A DNA stretch of 34,305 nt from Spirochaetia bacterium (lineage in GTDB: Bacteria > Spirochaetota > Spirochaetia > Sphaerochaetales > Sphaerochaetaceae). Positions 25,180 through 33,669 of the stretch are shown piece after piece. A program made the position numbers and the translations under genes. Location of the stretch: the NCBI GenBank assembly GCA_009929055.1, contig SABI01000003.1, positions 1 through 34,305 of the forward strand, written 5' to 3'. Position 1 is the stretch's first letter. Each line of letters starts with the position of its first letter. Below the pieces are notes generated by a model, which was given only the letters and a program-made list of their open reading frames with translations, had not been told where the DNA came from and ran no database searches.

Positions 25180-25208
25180 ATAATAGGTGGTAAGAAGAAT
25201 ATTTTCAA
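25180..25208 (-). promoter_or_regulatory. Promoter of the hydrogenase operon
   Basis: On the minus strand TTGAAA (25203-25208), a 17-base spacer and TATTAT (25180-25185). I see no full Rex operator over it. Confidence 0.65.
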
Positions 25209-25267
25209 CCTCTTTTGCTATAACTTTATTAATTTTTAATTCTTTTATTCACTTTATTTTTTAAATA

Positions 25268-25296
25268 TTGCTGTTTTTGTTGTTTTATTATATAAT
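25268..25296 (+). promoter_or_regulatory. Promoter of rex
   Basis: TTGCTG (25268-25273), a 17-base spacer and a consensus TATAAT (25291-25296). Confidence 0.75.
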
Positions 25297-25305
25297 ATTT
25301 CACAT
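25288..25305. promoter_or_regulatory. Rex operator
   Basis: Read on the minus strand, ATGTGAAATATTATATAA matches the Rex consensus TTGTGAAATATTTCACAA at 14 of 18 positions, with a perfect left half. It covers the -10 box of the rex promoter, so Rex should repress its own gene. Confidence 0.6.
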
Positions 25306-25321
25306 TAATGAGGATTTTATT

Positions 25322-25957
25322 ATGAATAACGACATGGTTATTAGGATTACACGCTACTATCGAATACTCAACCGGCTCAAATCACTTGGATTAGAAAAAG
25401 TATTTGCCCATAACCTAGCTGATGCCGCTGGTGTTTCTGCAGCTATTGTACGAAAAGATTTCTCTTTACTTGAAATTTTTGGACAAAAAAGGGGGGGATA
25501 CGAAATTCTCGACCTTATCGCTTCATTGGGAAAAATACTAGGAAAAACTGATGAACCACAAACTGTTATTATTATTGGATGTGGGAGAATCGGAAAAGCC
25601 CTTATGCATTATAATGGATTTGAACCAGATGGGATAAAAATAGTTGCAGGGTTTGATTCAGACCCTTTAGTCTATAATGACAACATTCATCCAGTTCCTA
25701 TCTATCCAATTAATCGACTTGAAGAAATTGTAAAAGGACATAATGTAGATGTTGCTATTATTACCGTCCCAGAGTCGGCAACAGGAGATAGTTATCAACG
25801 CCTGGTACATGCTGGCATTAGAGGAATCTTAAATTTTTCTCCTATTACTTTAAAACCAACTCCGTTAAAAGATGGGACTGTTCCTGTAATTCATAATGTT
25901 AATATTGCCCTTGAACTTGAACAATTATTTTATGAATTACAATTTCCAAAAAGGTAA
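25322..25957 (+). CDS. rex: Redox-sensing repressor Rex
   Basis: A 211-residue Rex protein. The winged helix covers residues 1-75 (ITRYYRILNRL, AAGVSAAIVRKDFS, IFGQKRGGYEI) and the Rossmann domain follows with the dinucleotide motif GCGRIGKAL at about 87. Rex binds DNA when NAD+ is high and leaves it when NADH rises, opening fermentation and hydrogenase genes. The frame extends back to a TTG at 25268, but that TTG is the -35 box; ATG 25322 with GAGGA 7 bases upstream is the true start. It is divergent from the NADH-linked hydrogenase operon, the expected target. Its stop codon abuts the stop of the convergent nuclease-like gene with no base between. Confidence 0.93.
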   Translation: MNNDMVIRITRYYRILNRLKSLGLEKVFAHNLADAAGVSAAIVRKDFSLLEIFGQKRGGYEILDLIASLGKILGKTDEPQTVIIIGCGRIGKALMHYNGFEPDGIKIVAGFDSDPLVYNDNIHPVPIYPINRLEEIVKGHNVDVAIITVPESATGDSYQRLVHAGIRGILNFSPITLKPTPLKDGTVPVIHNVNIALELEQLFYELQFPKR

Positions 25958-27010
25958 TTATTGTTTAAACTCAAAAACTACATATACAGGTAGATGATCA
26001 GAGGCCCCTTTATTGTTACTTCCTTGGTATCGATAAGGGGTTCCTTTTTTATTGAGTAAGGTAGAGTTACTCACAATACCCCCTTTAACAAACTCAAGGC
26101 CAATGTTATCGAAAAACTTTTCTGACAATAGTATATGATCAAACCCTTCCCATAGCCCCCCATAGTAGTACGAGCCATCTACGGCTTGATTCATCATCTG
26201 ACGAGGGTCAAGATAAAATGAATACCACGAACCATTCTTTGGAATTTCCCCTGTTACTAACAAAGAGCCTTTTTGATTAAACTCAATAGATTTTTCATGA
26301 CTCTCTATCATTAAAGCTGTCTGAAAATCTTCCCCTTCTCTATAATAGGCATCGCTACTCTCATTAAAGTCCCCTGCGATAATATAGGGAATATCATAAT
26401 AGGTGCCATATTGGGTTCTTTTAATATCTTGAAGAGCTTTTAGAGAGGCAAGGCGCTGAAGTTCACTCATTTCTACCCCAATTCTTTTTGATGGAAGATG
26501 AAGGGCAAACAAAATAACTCGCTCTCCTTTAATGTCGAGCATAACCTCAACAATAGGTCGCATATTCTCTACTGAATGAATACGAGCTTCAATAATAGGG
26601 TATTTCGATATTACCCCAATTTCAATGGGACTAGTGGAAGTATCACTCACTACATAATAAGAAAATCCCCTCTTACCCAAATGACGATCAATGAGATCTT
26701 TAACCACTTTCTCCCCTTCAATCTCTTGTAAAACAAGAATATCGACAGGAGGTGAATTGTGTTGAGTAACTGTATAAGAGAGAGTTCTCAATCTCTCATG
26801 ATAAAGAGACTCAGACCACCCTTCTTCTAGGGTGAAAGGAGAATATTCATCACCATCATCTACTTCATCAAAGAGGAGTTCAACGTTATAACTCATTACG
26901 ACTATTTCTTCACGTGTATCCCTACTAGTAATGGAACACGAGCAACTACTAAATAAAGTAAGAGATAATAAGAAGGTGATGATAAGAGGGGAAAAAGTAC
27001 TAGCTTTCAT
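25958..27010 (-). CDS. Endonuclease/exonuclease/phosphatase-family lipoprotein
   Basis: A 350-residue exported lipoprotein (signal peptide with lipobox LFSSC, Cys at about residue 22). The DNase I-like fold is clear from MSYNVELLFDE at about 39, LVLQEIEG with the metal-binding Glu at about 98, AGDFNES at about 212, and SDHLPVYV near the C-terminus. All catalytic-type residues (Asn, Glu, Asp-Asn, Asp-His) are present, so it should be an active metal-dependent phosphodiesterase or nuclease on the cell surface or in the periplasm; the substrate is unknown. It follows the MFS/HEAT gene by 24 bases without an obvious Shine-Dalgarno. Confidence 0.85.
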   Translation of the reverse strand: MKASTFSPLIITFLLSLTLFSSCSCSITSRDTREEIVVMSYNVELLFDEVDDGDEYSPFTLEEGWSESLYHERLRTLSYTVTQHNSPPVDILVLQEIEGEKVVKDLIDRHLGKRGFSYYVVSDTSTSPIEIGVISKYPIIEARIHSVENMRPIVEVMLDIKGERVILFALHLPSKRIGVEMSELQRLASLKALQDIKRTQYGTYYDIPYIIAGDFNESSDAYYREGEDFQTALMIESHEKSIEFNQKGSLLVTGEIPKNGSWYSFYLDPRQMMNQAVDGSYYYGGLWEGFDHILLSEKFFDNIGLEFVKGGIVSNSTLLNKKGTPYRYQGSNNKGASDHLPVYVVFEFKQ

Positions 27011-27034
27011 ACTGATAGATACGTAAGAGAGATG

Positions 27035-29248
27035 TTATTTGCTTCTCTTTCTCACTTGATAAGCAAAGTAAAGAACAGCAAGGGCATCATCACCATCTGT
27101 TTGAGCTCGTGGCATCACCTGTGCTCCGTTAATAGCTTCATTCAAGTATTGCCATCGTGGGCTATCTAACTTTAAGGACCTACACATTGCAAAACTGATT
27201 GCCCAGATACGAGACCACTCTCTATGCTCAAAAGCACTTACAATTGCAGTTCGCTGTTGTTCAATATCACCAACATCTCTCGCTTCATCTAAGAATTCAA
27301 TAAGAAAATCTTCTTGTAAGAGATTCTTTTGTTCATATAATTCACTTAAAGAAGGGGTACAACCTAGTAGATAGGCAATGAGTGCGTAACGAGTTTGTCT
27401 AAATGGAGCATTCTTGCCAATTTCTGCAGAGATGAATAATTCTTTAAGAAAAGCTCCATCTTTATCCATAATATTTCGAGCAATTAGGAAGTTTAATTCA
27501 TCTAAAATAGTATGAGAGGCATCTGATAGGGCATTTACCCTTTGCAAGTAACGATTACTTCGTGTCACTCTTGCAATAGATTTAGCTGCAGCGGAACGAA
27601 CAGCCATAGGTCCACTATCGAGTAAATATGCGAGAGCTTGCTCTGCCCTTTCATTATGAACAAGGGCTCCTAGAGCAAATATCGATTCAAGTTGGGTGTA
27701 TGAGTCAAAACAGAAGGCATCTTGGACAAGTTCATTTACGAGCGAAACACGAGGACGGTCAAACAAACCTCTAATGACTTCTGCTTTATCATTACTAAAA
27801 GGGTTAGCTAGATTAGACCTAATTTCACTCGTTGCTACTCCTGTAAGATTTTTTCCTAAACTCAAAAGGAGAGATTTTCTTTTTATTGGGTCTGTTGCTT
27901 TTTCAAGTCGGTCAATATTAATAAAAGCCCTTATCCCATGAAGAGAAAACATGAGTTGAGTTGCATCCTTTGTTGATAAACTCCCCTTCTCTTTCATTGA
28001 AAGGGTGAAAATGAGGGCGAGAATAGAAAAAAGAAGGGCAAGAGTGAATGTTAAGAAATATGAATTTCCTAAGGTGATACCCAATATATGTATTTCGTGG
28101 GGAATAGCAGAACCGAAGGTAACTAAAGCACCCCCACTTAATCCACTAAAGAGGGCTAAGAAGGCAACAACAAAGTTAGTCATTGAATTAAACCCTACCC
28201 CTTCATCATCAGGAATTACTGAAGCAAGGACTCTCCTAATAAGAATACTCACTACAGCAAGGAAAAAGTTAGTAAGAAACCCAAGGGCAAAATACCAAGG
28301 AATTCCAAAATTTACTGGAATAATCACCCAGAAGATGAGAGTAACAACGAGGGCAATACCATTAGCAATAATCAGGGGGCGAGAGCCAAGACGGTCACTA
28401 AAGAATTTACAAAAAGATCCTGCTAAGACAACAGCAATTGAAATCCCAATAGTGTATAGAAAGATAATATTCGACTTCAAGGCAACTTCACGGGTTAAAA
28501 ATACAATACTCATCCCCATGACTACCGTTACACTCATATAAGCCCAGAATATAAGAAGCCTAATTCTTGAAACCTTATCTATCATTGCTTCTTTGAAAAT
28601 AATAAAAAGAGTTCTCCCCTTCTTATATTCAATAACAGCTCTACAAGGGATTTTTGATAAATATACTGATGCAATAGTATTTGTCACGACTCCAAACATC
28701 TGCAGCCCTACAAGACCAACAACACCTGCTAAGCTTTGGATGGAGGTTACAATTACATTGAGAAATTTAGCTACAATAGTAGAAGATTGAAACACCACGT
28801 TTGCGTTTCCAATAACCCTTCCCCTTGTTTTATTACTTGTAATAGTTTTGAAGGTATAATCATACAGGACAACTCCAAGCATTCTCATTAAACAAAAGAG
28901 AGTATAGACAACAAGAAGGATAACAACAGCAGCACTCCCTTTTACCCATAACAATGGAAGGTATCCTAAAGAGACTAATCCTCTAAGAACCCAGGTGACT
29001 GTTTGTACCTTTACTACGTTTTTATGGCGAAATACAGAGGCCATGAGGGGAAGGACCACCCCCACGATATACATAGCTGAAGCAATATAACCAAGGGCTA
29101 GGTTGCCCGCATTGAACTGAACAGCAAGAATGTAGACAATGGTATCTCCGAGCATACTAAAGCCAAGGCCATTATAGACTTCAGAATGATAGAGGTATCT
29201 CTGCCCCTCTCTCTTTTCAGAGTCAGAGAGGTATTTAGTTAATACCAT
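27035..29248 (-). CDS. MFS transporter fused to a HEAT-like C-terminal domain
   Basis: A 737-residue protein. Residues about 20-420 contain about twelve hydrophobic helices in the major facilitator pattern. Residues about 425-737 are soluble and helical with HEAT-like units, for example SYTQLESIFALGALVHNERA followed by QALAYLLDS and MAVRSAAAKSIARV at about 545-600. MFS proteins are normally 400-450 residues, so the C-terminal 300 residues are an added cytoplasmic domain, perhaps for protein contacts or gating. The substrate is unknown. GAGGTGAT lies just before the ATG. It is 46 bases after clpP and 24 before the nuclease-like gene, so the three are probably one operon. Confidence 0.75.
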   Translation of the reverse strand: MVLTKYLSDSEKREGQRYLYHSEVYNGLGFSMLGDTIVYILAVQFNAGNLALGYIASAMYIVGVVLPLMASVFRHKNVVKVQTVTWVLRGLVSLGYLPLLWVKGSAAVVILLVVYTLFCLMRMLGVVLYDYTFKTITSNKTRGRVIGNANVVFQSSTIVAKFLNVIVTSIQSLAGVVGLVGLQMFGVVTNTIASVYLSKIPCRAVIEYKKGRTLFIIFKEAMIDKVSRIRLLIFWAYMSVTVVMGMSIVFLTREVALKSNIIFLYTIGISIAVVLAGSFCKFFSDRLGSRPLIIANGIALVVTLIFWVIIPVNFGIPWYFALGFLTNFFLAVVSILIRRVLASVIPDDEGVGFNSMTNFVVAFLALFSGLSGGALVTFGSAIPHEIHILGITLGNSYFLTFTLALLFSILALIFTLSMKEKGSLSTKDATQLMFSLHGIRAFINIDRLEKATDPIKRKSLLLSLGKNLTGVATSEIRSNLANPFSNDKAEVIRGLFDRPRVSLVNELVQDAFCFDSYTQLESIFALGALVHNERAEQALAYLLDSGPMAVRSAAAKSIARVTRSNRYLQRVNALSDASHTILDELNFLIARNIMDKDGAFLKELFISAEIGKNAPFRQTRYALIAYLLGCTPSLSELYEQKNLLQEDFLIEFLDEARDVGDIEQQRTAIVSAFEHREWSRIWAISFAMCRSLKLDSPRWQYLNEAINGAQVMPRAQTDGDDALAVLYFAYQVRKRSK

Positions 29249-29294
29249 ATATCACCTCATCAGAATTAATCATCGTGTATCCTTAAGATAGTTT

Positions 29295-29861
29295 TTAGAG
29301 ATTCTCTCTGTGTTCAATAATTTTGTCAATTAAGTGGTACTCAAGGGCCCCTTGAGCATCAAGCCAATAATCTCGATCTGTATCACGGGTGATAATCTCC
29401 AATGGCTGCCCTGTTTGTTCACTAATAATGAGGTTTAATCGATCTCTTGTTTTTTCAAGTTGTTTTGCATAAATTTCAACATCAGTTGCTACCCCTTCCA
29501 TCTTACTCATAGGTTGATGGATTAAATAGGTAGAATTAGGGAGTCCAACTCGATATTTACTGTCTACTGCTAATAAAATAAGAGTTGCAGCACTCGCAAC
29601 AAGACCCATACCAATCATATATACTTCATTTTCAATAAAGCGAACCATATCAAAAATGGCTAAGCCTGCTTCTACATCTCCACCGGGACTGTTGATAAAC
29701 ACCTTAATAGGTTCTTTACTTTCATGCTCTAACACGAGAAGTTGCTTTATAATCTTCTCAGCAGATTCTTTATTTATCTCTCCTGTTAACATTACACTTC
29801 TTGTTTGGAGGAATTTATCTTGAGAGACGTCATTTACTTCATTTTTATTGTTTTCTGCCAT
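29295..29861 (-). CDS. clpP: ATP-dependent Clp protease proteolytic subunit
   Basis: A 188-residue ClpP-family serine protease. The oxyanion strand FINSPGGDVEAGLAIFD, the nucleophile Ser in GLVASAATL at about residue 92, the His in YLIHQPMS at about 118 and the Asp in TDRDYW at about 168 make a complete triad. The nucleophile context (VASAAT rather than AASMGA) is divergent from the main ClpP, so this may be a second, specialised ClpP paralogue. It forms barrels that degrade unfolded substrates with a Clp ATPase, which is not in the window. It is divergent from era. Confidence 0.85.
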   Translation of the reverse strand: MAENNKNEVNDVSQDKFLQTRSVMLTGEINKESAEKIIKQLLVLEHESKEPIKVFINSPGGDVEAGLAIFDMVRFIENEVYMIGMGLVASAATLILLAVDSKYRVGLPNSTYLIHQPMSKMEGVATDVEIYAKQLEKTRDRLNLIISEQTGQPLEIITRDTDRDYWLDAQGALEYHLIDKIIEHRENL

Positions 29862-29987
29862 ATTAGTCCAACTTTTTTACATAAGATAAAGTAAGTATAG
29901 CAAATGATTGAAGTAAATGAAAAGAGTATCTCACTGCGTAACTCAAAGTGTTTACCTTTTTACCTTTTTAAGTCTATTCTTTTCATT

Positions 29988-30869
29988 ATGAAATGTGCAA
30001 CAGTATCAATAATAGGTAGACCATCTAGTGGGAAATCAACTCTCGTAAATACTATTTGTGAGAGAAAAATATCCATCACCGCCAAAACTCCCCAAACAAC
30101 CCGCAATGCAATACGAGGAATCTTCACCGATGCAAGGGGACAATTAATTCTCACCGATACACCGGGGTATCACCTCAATGACCAAAAGATGAATCTTAAA
30201 CTTCAAGAGACTACTCGTAGCACCTTAAGTGAAGCTGATATGATTCTCTATGTCATAGATTCAAAACGGGAGGGAGGAGTTGAAGAACTTGCTATCATTG
30301 ATATTATTAAGAAAAGCAGAGCCCCAATAGTCATCGCAATTAACAAGCAGGATATTGCAAAAGAAAAAGAATTAGAAAGTACAAAAGAGTTTATCATATC
30401 CCACTTTCCAACAAGTCCTATCTGCCTAATTTCTGCTTCTTTAGATACAGGGGTAGATGAGCTTCTTATTGAGCTCTATAAATTAGCCCCAGAAGGGCCC
30501 CTTCTTTATGGAGATGAAGAATTTACCGATCAACCTCTTGAGTTTCGTATTGCTGAAATCATTAGAGAGAAAGCTATTATTGGGGTAACTGAAGAAATTC
30601 CTCATGCTATCTTTGTTGATATTGTAGATATGGAGCACAATGTTGAAGAAAACAGCATCTGGATAAGAGCTTCTATCAATGTTGAAAAAGAGAGCCAAAA
30701 AGGGATTATTGTAGGTCGAGGAGGAGAGGGGATAAAAAAAATCCGCCAAGCCTCTTTTAAAGAGATTAAACGGATATTTCCTGGAATGAAAGTTCAACTC
30801 GACTTAAGGGTAAAAGCTGTTAATAAGTGGCGAAAGAAGCAGTCAATCCTCGATCGCCTATTAAATTAA
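29988..30869 (+). CDS. era: GTPase Era
   Basis: A 293-residue ribosome-assembly GTPase. G1 GRPSSGKST (GRPNVGKST in most Era), G2 TPQTTRNAIRG, G3 DTPGYH, G4 NKQD and G5 SAS are in order in the first 160 residues. The C-terminal KH domain has GIIVGRGGEGIKKI and ends VKAVNKWRKK, the typical Era signature that binds the 3' end of 16S rRNA. An open frame extends to ATG 29904, but the extra 28 residues have no place in Era; ATG 29988 is preferred. It has no Shine-Dalgarno; TATTCT at 29975-29980 sits 7 bases before it. The stop overlaps the lysyl-tRNA synthetase stop by 4 bases. Confidence 0.9.
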   Translation: MKCATVSIIGRPSSGKSTLVNTICERKISITAKTPQTTRNAIRGIFTDARGQLILTDTPGYHLNDQKMNLKLQETTRSTLSEADMILYVIDSKREGGVEELAIIDIIKKSRAPIVIAINKQDIAKEKELESTKEFIISHFPTSPICLISASLDTGVDELLIELYKLAPEGPLLYGDEEFTDQPLEFRIAEIIREKAIIGVTEEIPHAIFVDIVDMEHNVEENSIWIRASINVEKESQKGIIVGRGGEGIKKIRQASFKEIKRIFPGMKVQLDLRVKAVNKWRKKQSILDRLLN

Positions 30870-32440
30870 TACCTTTGTAATATAGGAAGGACTTTCTCTT
30901 TACCAATAATCTTAATAAAACCAGCTAGTTTTGGTCCTTTGTCTTTAGATATCAATATTTGATAAGCTAGGGCAAAGAATTCTGGTGGGTGTATTTCTAA
31001 TGAATTGGCAATACGGTAAATTTCTTCACTTAACTCTTTTTCACTAAAATCATCTAAGTGTTCTACTGCTACTTTTAATTCATCGATAGCTTTCTTTTGT
31101 AGCTCACTAAGGGAAACAAGAGGCTCTCCCTCTCGAGTGAGATTCCATCTAAAGTCTTCTGGTGAGAAAGTGGTAATCCATCTGTAGGCACATACACATC
31201 TCTCTGTTAATCTTTCAACCTGTTCAGGAAGGACATCTTCTAATGAAGCAATAACTGCTTTTGCATCTCCACTATGAACTTGGAGAAGATTACACAGGTG
31301 TCTAAAAGGTATTTGATATGAAGCGCAAGAAGGAATTCCATCAACTTGAGAGAGTTCATAAATTCTTTTCTCTTTTTCTTTTCTTTTCGCGTTTACTTCA
31401 GTAATACCAAAATAAATTCTTTCGCAGCTGTCGTAATCTTCATAAATTTTGAGGACATCTAAATCAAATGAGATAGCAAACTCTGTATTTGGACGAGTGC
31501 CAGCAAAGAGGTAACGAGTTACTTCTGGGGTATAGACTTCTAGGACATCTGGAAGGGAGACAACTTCTCCACTAGAAGAGGAAATCTTTCCCCCTCTTCC
31601 TTTGATACTAATAAAGTCGTATTGGAAAGAAACAGGAGGCTCGGCATCAAAGAGACGAACTATATCTTTTGAGGTATCAAAAGAGCCCCCTTCACTATGG
31701 TGGTCTTTTCCTGCTGGTTCAAAATCGACTCCTTCATAGGCCCATCTCATTGGCCAGTCAATTCTCCAAGGGAGTTTAGCAATTGTAGTTTCTCTTATAT
31801 CAATAGTCTCTTCTTGAAGGGTCTCATCATCTCTGTAGGTAATAGACCAATCTCCATCCCAAGAAAGGACTGTTGTCGTATCTTTACCAGTAAACCCACT
31901 AAAGACAGAGACAGGGAACCAATCATCCCCTAATGGTTCTGTTCTAAAGGCATTTAATATTGCTTTAATTTCTTCTTTCTTCTCTAAAGCACGTTTCATT
32001 CCTTCTGCATAGGTGCCATCTTGGTAACGTATAGCTTGGTGGAGGTACTCAGGGACAATTCCAACTATAGGAAGAAGTGCTTCTACTGCTTTTTCATTAG
32101 CCTCGGCGTAGTTAGCCCAGTTTCCATTAGTATCAGGAACTGATGTGATAGGTTTTCTAAGGTAGGTAGCAAGGAGTTCAGGGTTCTTCATATTCTTAGG
32201 AACTTTACGAAATACATCATAATCATCCCAAGAGTAGATAAAACGAACTTGTTTTCCTTTATCTCTTAAAGCGCGTACAACAAGGTCAACAGAGATCATT
32301 TCTCTGAAGTTTCCAATGTGTACAGTTCCTGAAGGGGTAATACCACTAGCACAGGTATAGACCTCTTTATCACCCTTCTCTCTCACAATTTTGTCAGCGT
32401 AAATATCCGCCCAATGTATCGATATACTTTGATTACTCAT
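30866..32440 (-). CDS. lysS: Class I lysyl-tRNA synthetase
   Basis: A 524-residue class I LysRS, which charges tRNA-Lys and is unrelated to the class II enzyme of most bacteria. The Rossmann-fold signatures are ASGITPSGTVHIGN at about residue 30 (HIGH motif as HIGN) and GKISSSSGEVVSL at about 280 (KMSKS motif as KISSS, as is usual in this class). Length matches family members. The frame runs upstream to 32476, but ATG 32440 begins the conserved HWADIYADKI segment. There is no Shine-Dalgarno; a near-consensus promoter places the transcription start at this ATG. Class I LysRS is typical of spirochaetes and archaea and is the best taxonomic marker here. Confidence 0.93.
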   Translation of the reverse strand: MSNQSISIHWADIYADKIVREKGDKEVYTCASGITPSGTVHIGNFREMISVDLVVRALRDKGKQVRFIYSWDDYDVFRKVPKNMKNPELLATYLRKPITSVPDTNGNWANYAEANEKAVEALLPIVGIVPEYLHQAIRYQDGTYAEGMKRALEKKEEIKAILNAFRTEPLGDDWFPVSVFSGFTGKDTTTVLSWDGDWSITYRDDETLQEETIDIRETTIAKLPWRIDWPMRWAYEGVDFEPAGKDHHSEGGSFDTSKDIVRLFDAEPPVSFQYDFISIKGRGGKISSSSGEVVSLPDVLEVYTPEVTRYLFAGTRPNTEFAISFDLDVLKIYEDYDSCERIYFGITEVNAKRKEKEKRIYELSQVDGIPSCASYQIPFRHLCNLLQVHSGDAKAVIASLEDVLPEQVERLTERCVCAYRWITTFSPEDFRWNLTREGEPLVSLSELQKKAIDELKVAVEHLDDFSEKELSEEIYRIANSLEIHPPEFFALAYQILISKDKGPKLAGFIKIIGKEKVLPILQRY

Positions 32441-32447
32441 GAAGCGG

Positions 32448-32476
32448 ATTATAGCGAAGGGAGGTATTAAAAGCAA
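32448..32476 (-). promoter_or_regulatory. Promoter of lysS, apparently leaderless
   Basis: On the minus strand TTGCTT (32471-32476), a 17-base spacer and a consensus TATAAT (32448-32453), then 7 bases to the ATG. The expected +1 is the A of the start codon. Confidence 0.7.
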
Positions 32477-32530
32477 TATCTAACGAGAAATGGTGGAATA
32501 TCTGGTACTTTAGGCTATACTATTGTTGAT

Positions 32531-33148
32531 ATGAAAAAGACAATACTACTGATCATACTTTTCCTTTTAATCACTTCAATACTCTACAGCGAAACAGGAA
32601 TCGCTTCTTGGTATGTAAGTGATACCCCCGGTGCCTTAACAGCTAATGGAGAAGTGTATGATGAGACCACATACAATGCAGCTCATAAAACACTCCCCTT
32701 TGGGACGATTGTGGAAGTGAAAAACATTGATAATAACAAAGTAACAAGAGTAAGAATTAACGACAGAGGTCCTTTTGTTGAAGGAAGAATCATTGACCTT
32801 ACCCCCTATAGTGCTAAAGAAATTGATATGTACATCAAAGGAATTCAAGAAGTAGAGCTTACTATTATCTCCACCCCTGAAGTTCCAGAGACAAAGTATC
32901 TACGACTTGGAGAGACAGAGTGGTATACTATCCAACTTGGTGCTTTTAGTAACAGACAAAAGGTGTATGACAATTACTTAAAACTGTGGGCTTTAGGGTA
33001 TTACCCACACGTAGAACTCACACAATCATCCCTATTAAGGCTTAGTATTAGGTGGGTAGAAGAGAGACAAAAAGAATATACTCTAGGAATATTAAAAGAA
33101 TTAGGATTCATTTCTCCCCTCATAAAAGCCTCCTTACCACCACAATAA
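32531..33148 (+). CDS. rlpA: RlpA-family protein with SPOR domain
   Basis: A 205-residue exported cell-wall protein. A signal peptide (residues 1-20, cleavage after LYS) precedes the double-psi beta-barrel: GIASWYVSD, AAHKTLPFGTIVEV and VRINDRGPFVEGRIIDL, with the catalytic-type Asp in NDRGPF. Residues about 131-203 form a SPOR domain (WYTIQLGAFSNRQKVYD), which binds denuded glycan strands at division sites. RlpA proteins are lytic transglycosylases acting on such glycans. Lack of a lipobox Cys means it is periplasmic rather than a lipoprotein. No Shine-Dalgarno; TATACT lies 9 bases before the ATG, so the leader is almost absent. It is divergent from lysS. Confidence 0.87.
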   Translation: MKKTILLIILFLLITSILYSETGIASWYVSDTPGALTANGEVYDETTYNAAHKTLPFGTIVEVKNIDNNKVTRVRINDRGPFVEGRIIDLTPYSAKEIDMYIKGIQEVELTIISTPEVPETKYLRLGETEWYTIQLGAFSNRQKVYDNYLKLWALGYYPHVELTQSSLLRLSIRWVEERQKEYTLGILKELGFISPLIKASLPPQ

Positions 33149-33159
33149 AGATGAACTTA

Positions 33160-33188
33160 TTGACATACTCATCAATTATCCTTATTAT
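33160..33188 (+). promoter_or_regulatory. Promoter of the CAU tRNA
   Basis: TTGACA (33160-33165), a 17-base spacer and TATTAT (33183-33188); the start would be about 5 bases before the tRNA. Confidence 0.75.
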
Positions 33189-33199
33189 CGTGTTTTATC

Positions 33200-33274
<75 letters not shown>

Positions 33275-33279
33275 TAAGA

Positions 33280-33307
33280 AACTCCTTGTTATGCAGGGAG
33301 TTTTGTT
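33280..33307 (+). terminator. Terminator after the CAU tRNA
   Basis: AACTCCTTG/CAGGGAGTT (one G-U pair) around TTATG, followed by TTTTGTT; 7 bases beyond the tRNA. Confidence 0.75.
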
Positions 33308-33315
33308 ATATCAAA

Positions 33316-33444
33316 GTGTTCTCTCCTATTAAAGCAAATATTTCTGATGAATCTACTGATGAATTACAATTTCTTCTTGATAATGTTGCTTTTAAAATTG
33401 ATATTGATAGGAAAAACCGTGAGTTAGCGACTGAAGCCTGGTGA
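33316..33444 (+). pseudogene. Possible small ORF or gene remnant downstream of the tRNA
   Basis: GTG at 33316 opens 42 codons that read like real coding sequence (for example SDESTDELQFLLDNVAFKID) and end at TGA 33442. The frame is open further back to the tRNA. No ribosome site and no known family; it may be the tail of a gene broken at the tRNA. Apart from this and the ORF at 33546-33629, I see nothing in 33308-33669. Confidence 0.25.
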
Positions 33445-33545
33445 TTCGTTCCTTTATAACCACCCAAAAGATCTTATCTATTGCCAATGAACGCTGCTTT
33501 TTACTCTAAATACATAAAATAGGTATCTTCTGCTTGTGGGGAATA

Positions 33546-33629
33546 TCAGAGATACTCCCCAGTGATGGAGTTCTTCACCGGCTCATCCCCAAATAGATCT
33601 TTGTAATTCACTAGAGTCAGCATATTCAT
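33546..33629 (-). CDS. 27-codon ORF, perhaps a remnant
   Basis: ATG 33629 with AGAGG 8 bases upstream encodes MNMLTLVNYKDLFGDEPVKN and seven further residues before TGA. It follows the edge gene by 40 bases on the same strand. Its end is abrupt, as if a longer protein had been cut; reading through the TGA gives 15 more residues. No function is known. Confidence 0.3.
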   Translation of the reverse strand: MNMLTLVNYKDLFGDEPVKNSITGEYL

Positions 33630-33669
33630 AGCTATGGCCTCTTATCAGGTATGCTAAACACATACCAGT

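Noticed and set aside
25186..25215. Rex-like sequence in the hydrogenase promoter (TTGAAAATATTCTTC)
   Set aside because: Only a loose resemblance; the TTGTGAA half-site is broken.
28005..28541. 178-codon plus-strand frame
   Set aside because: It is antisense to the membrane part of the MFS/HEAT gene and rich in Arg, Lys and Thr, as expected for the opposite strand of hydrophobic helices.
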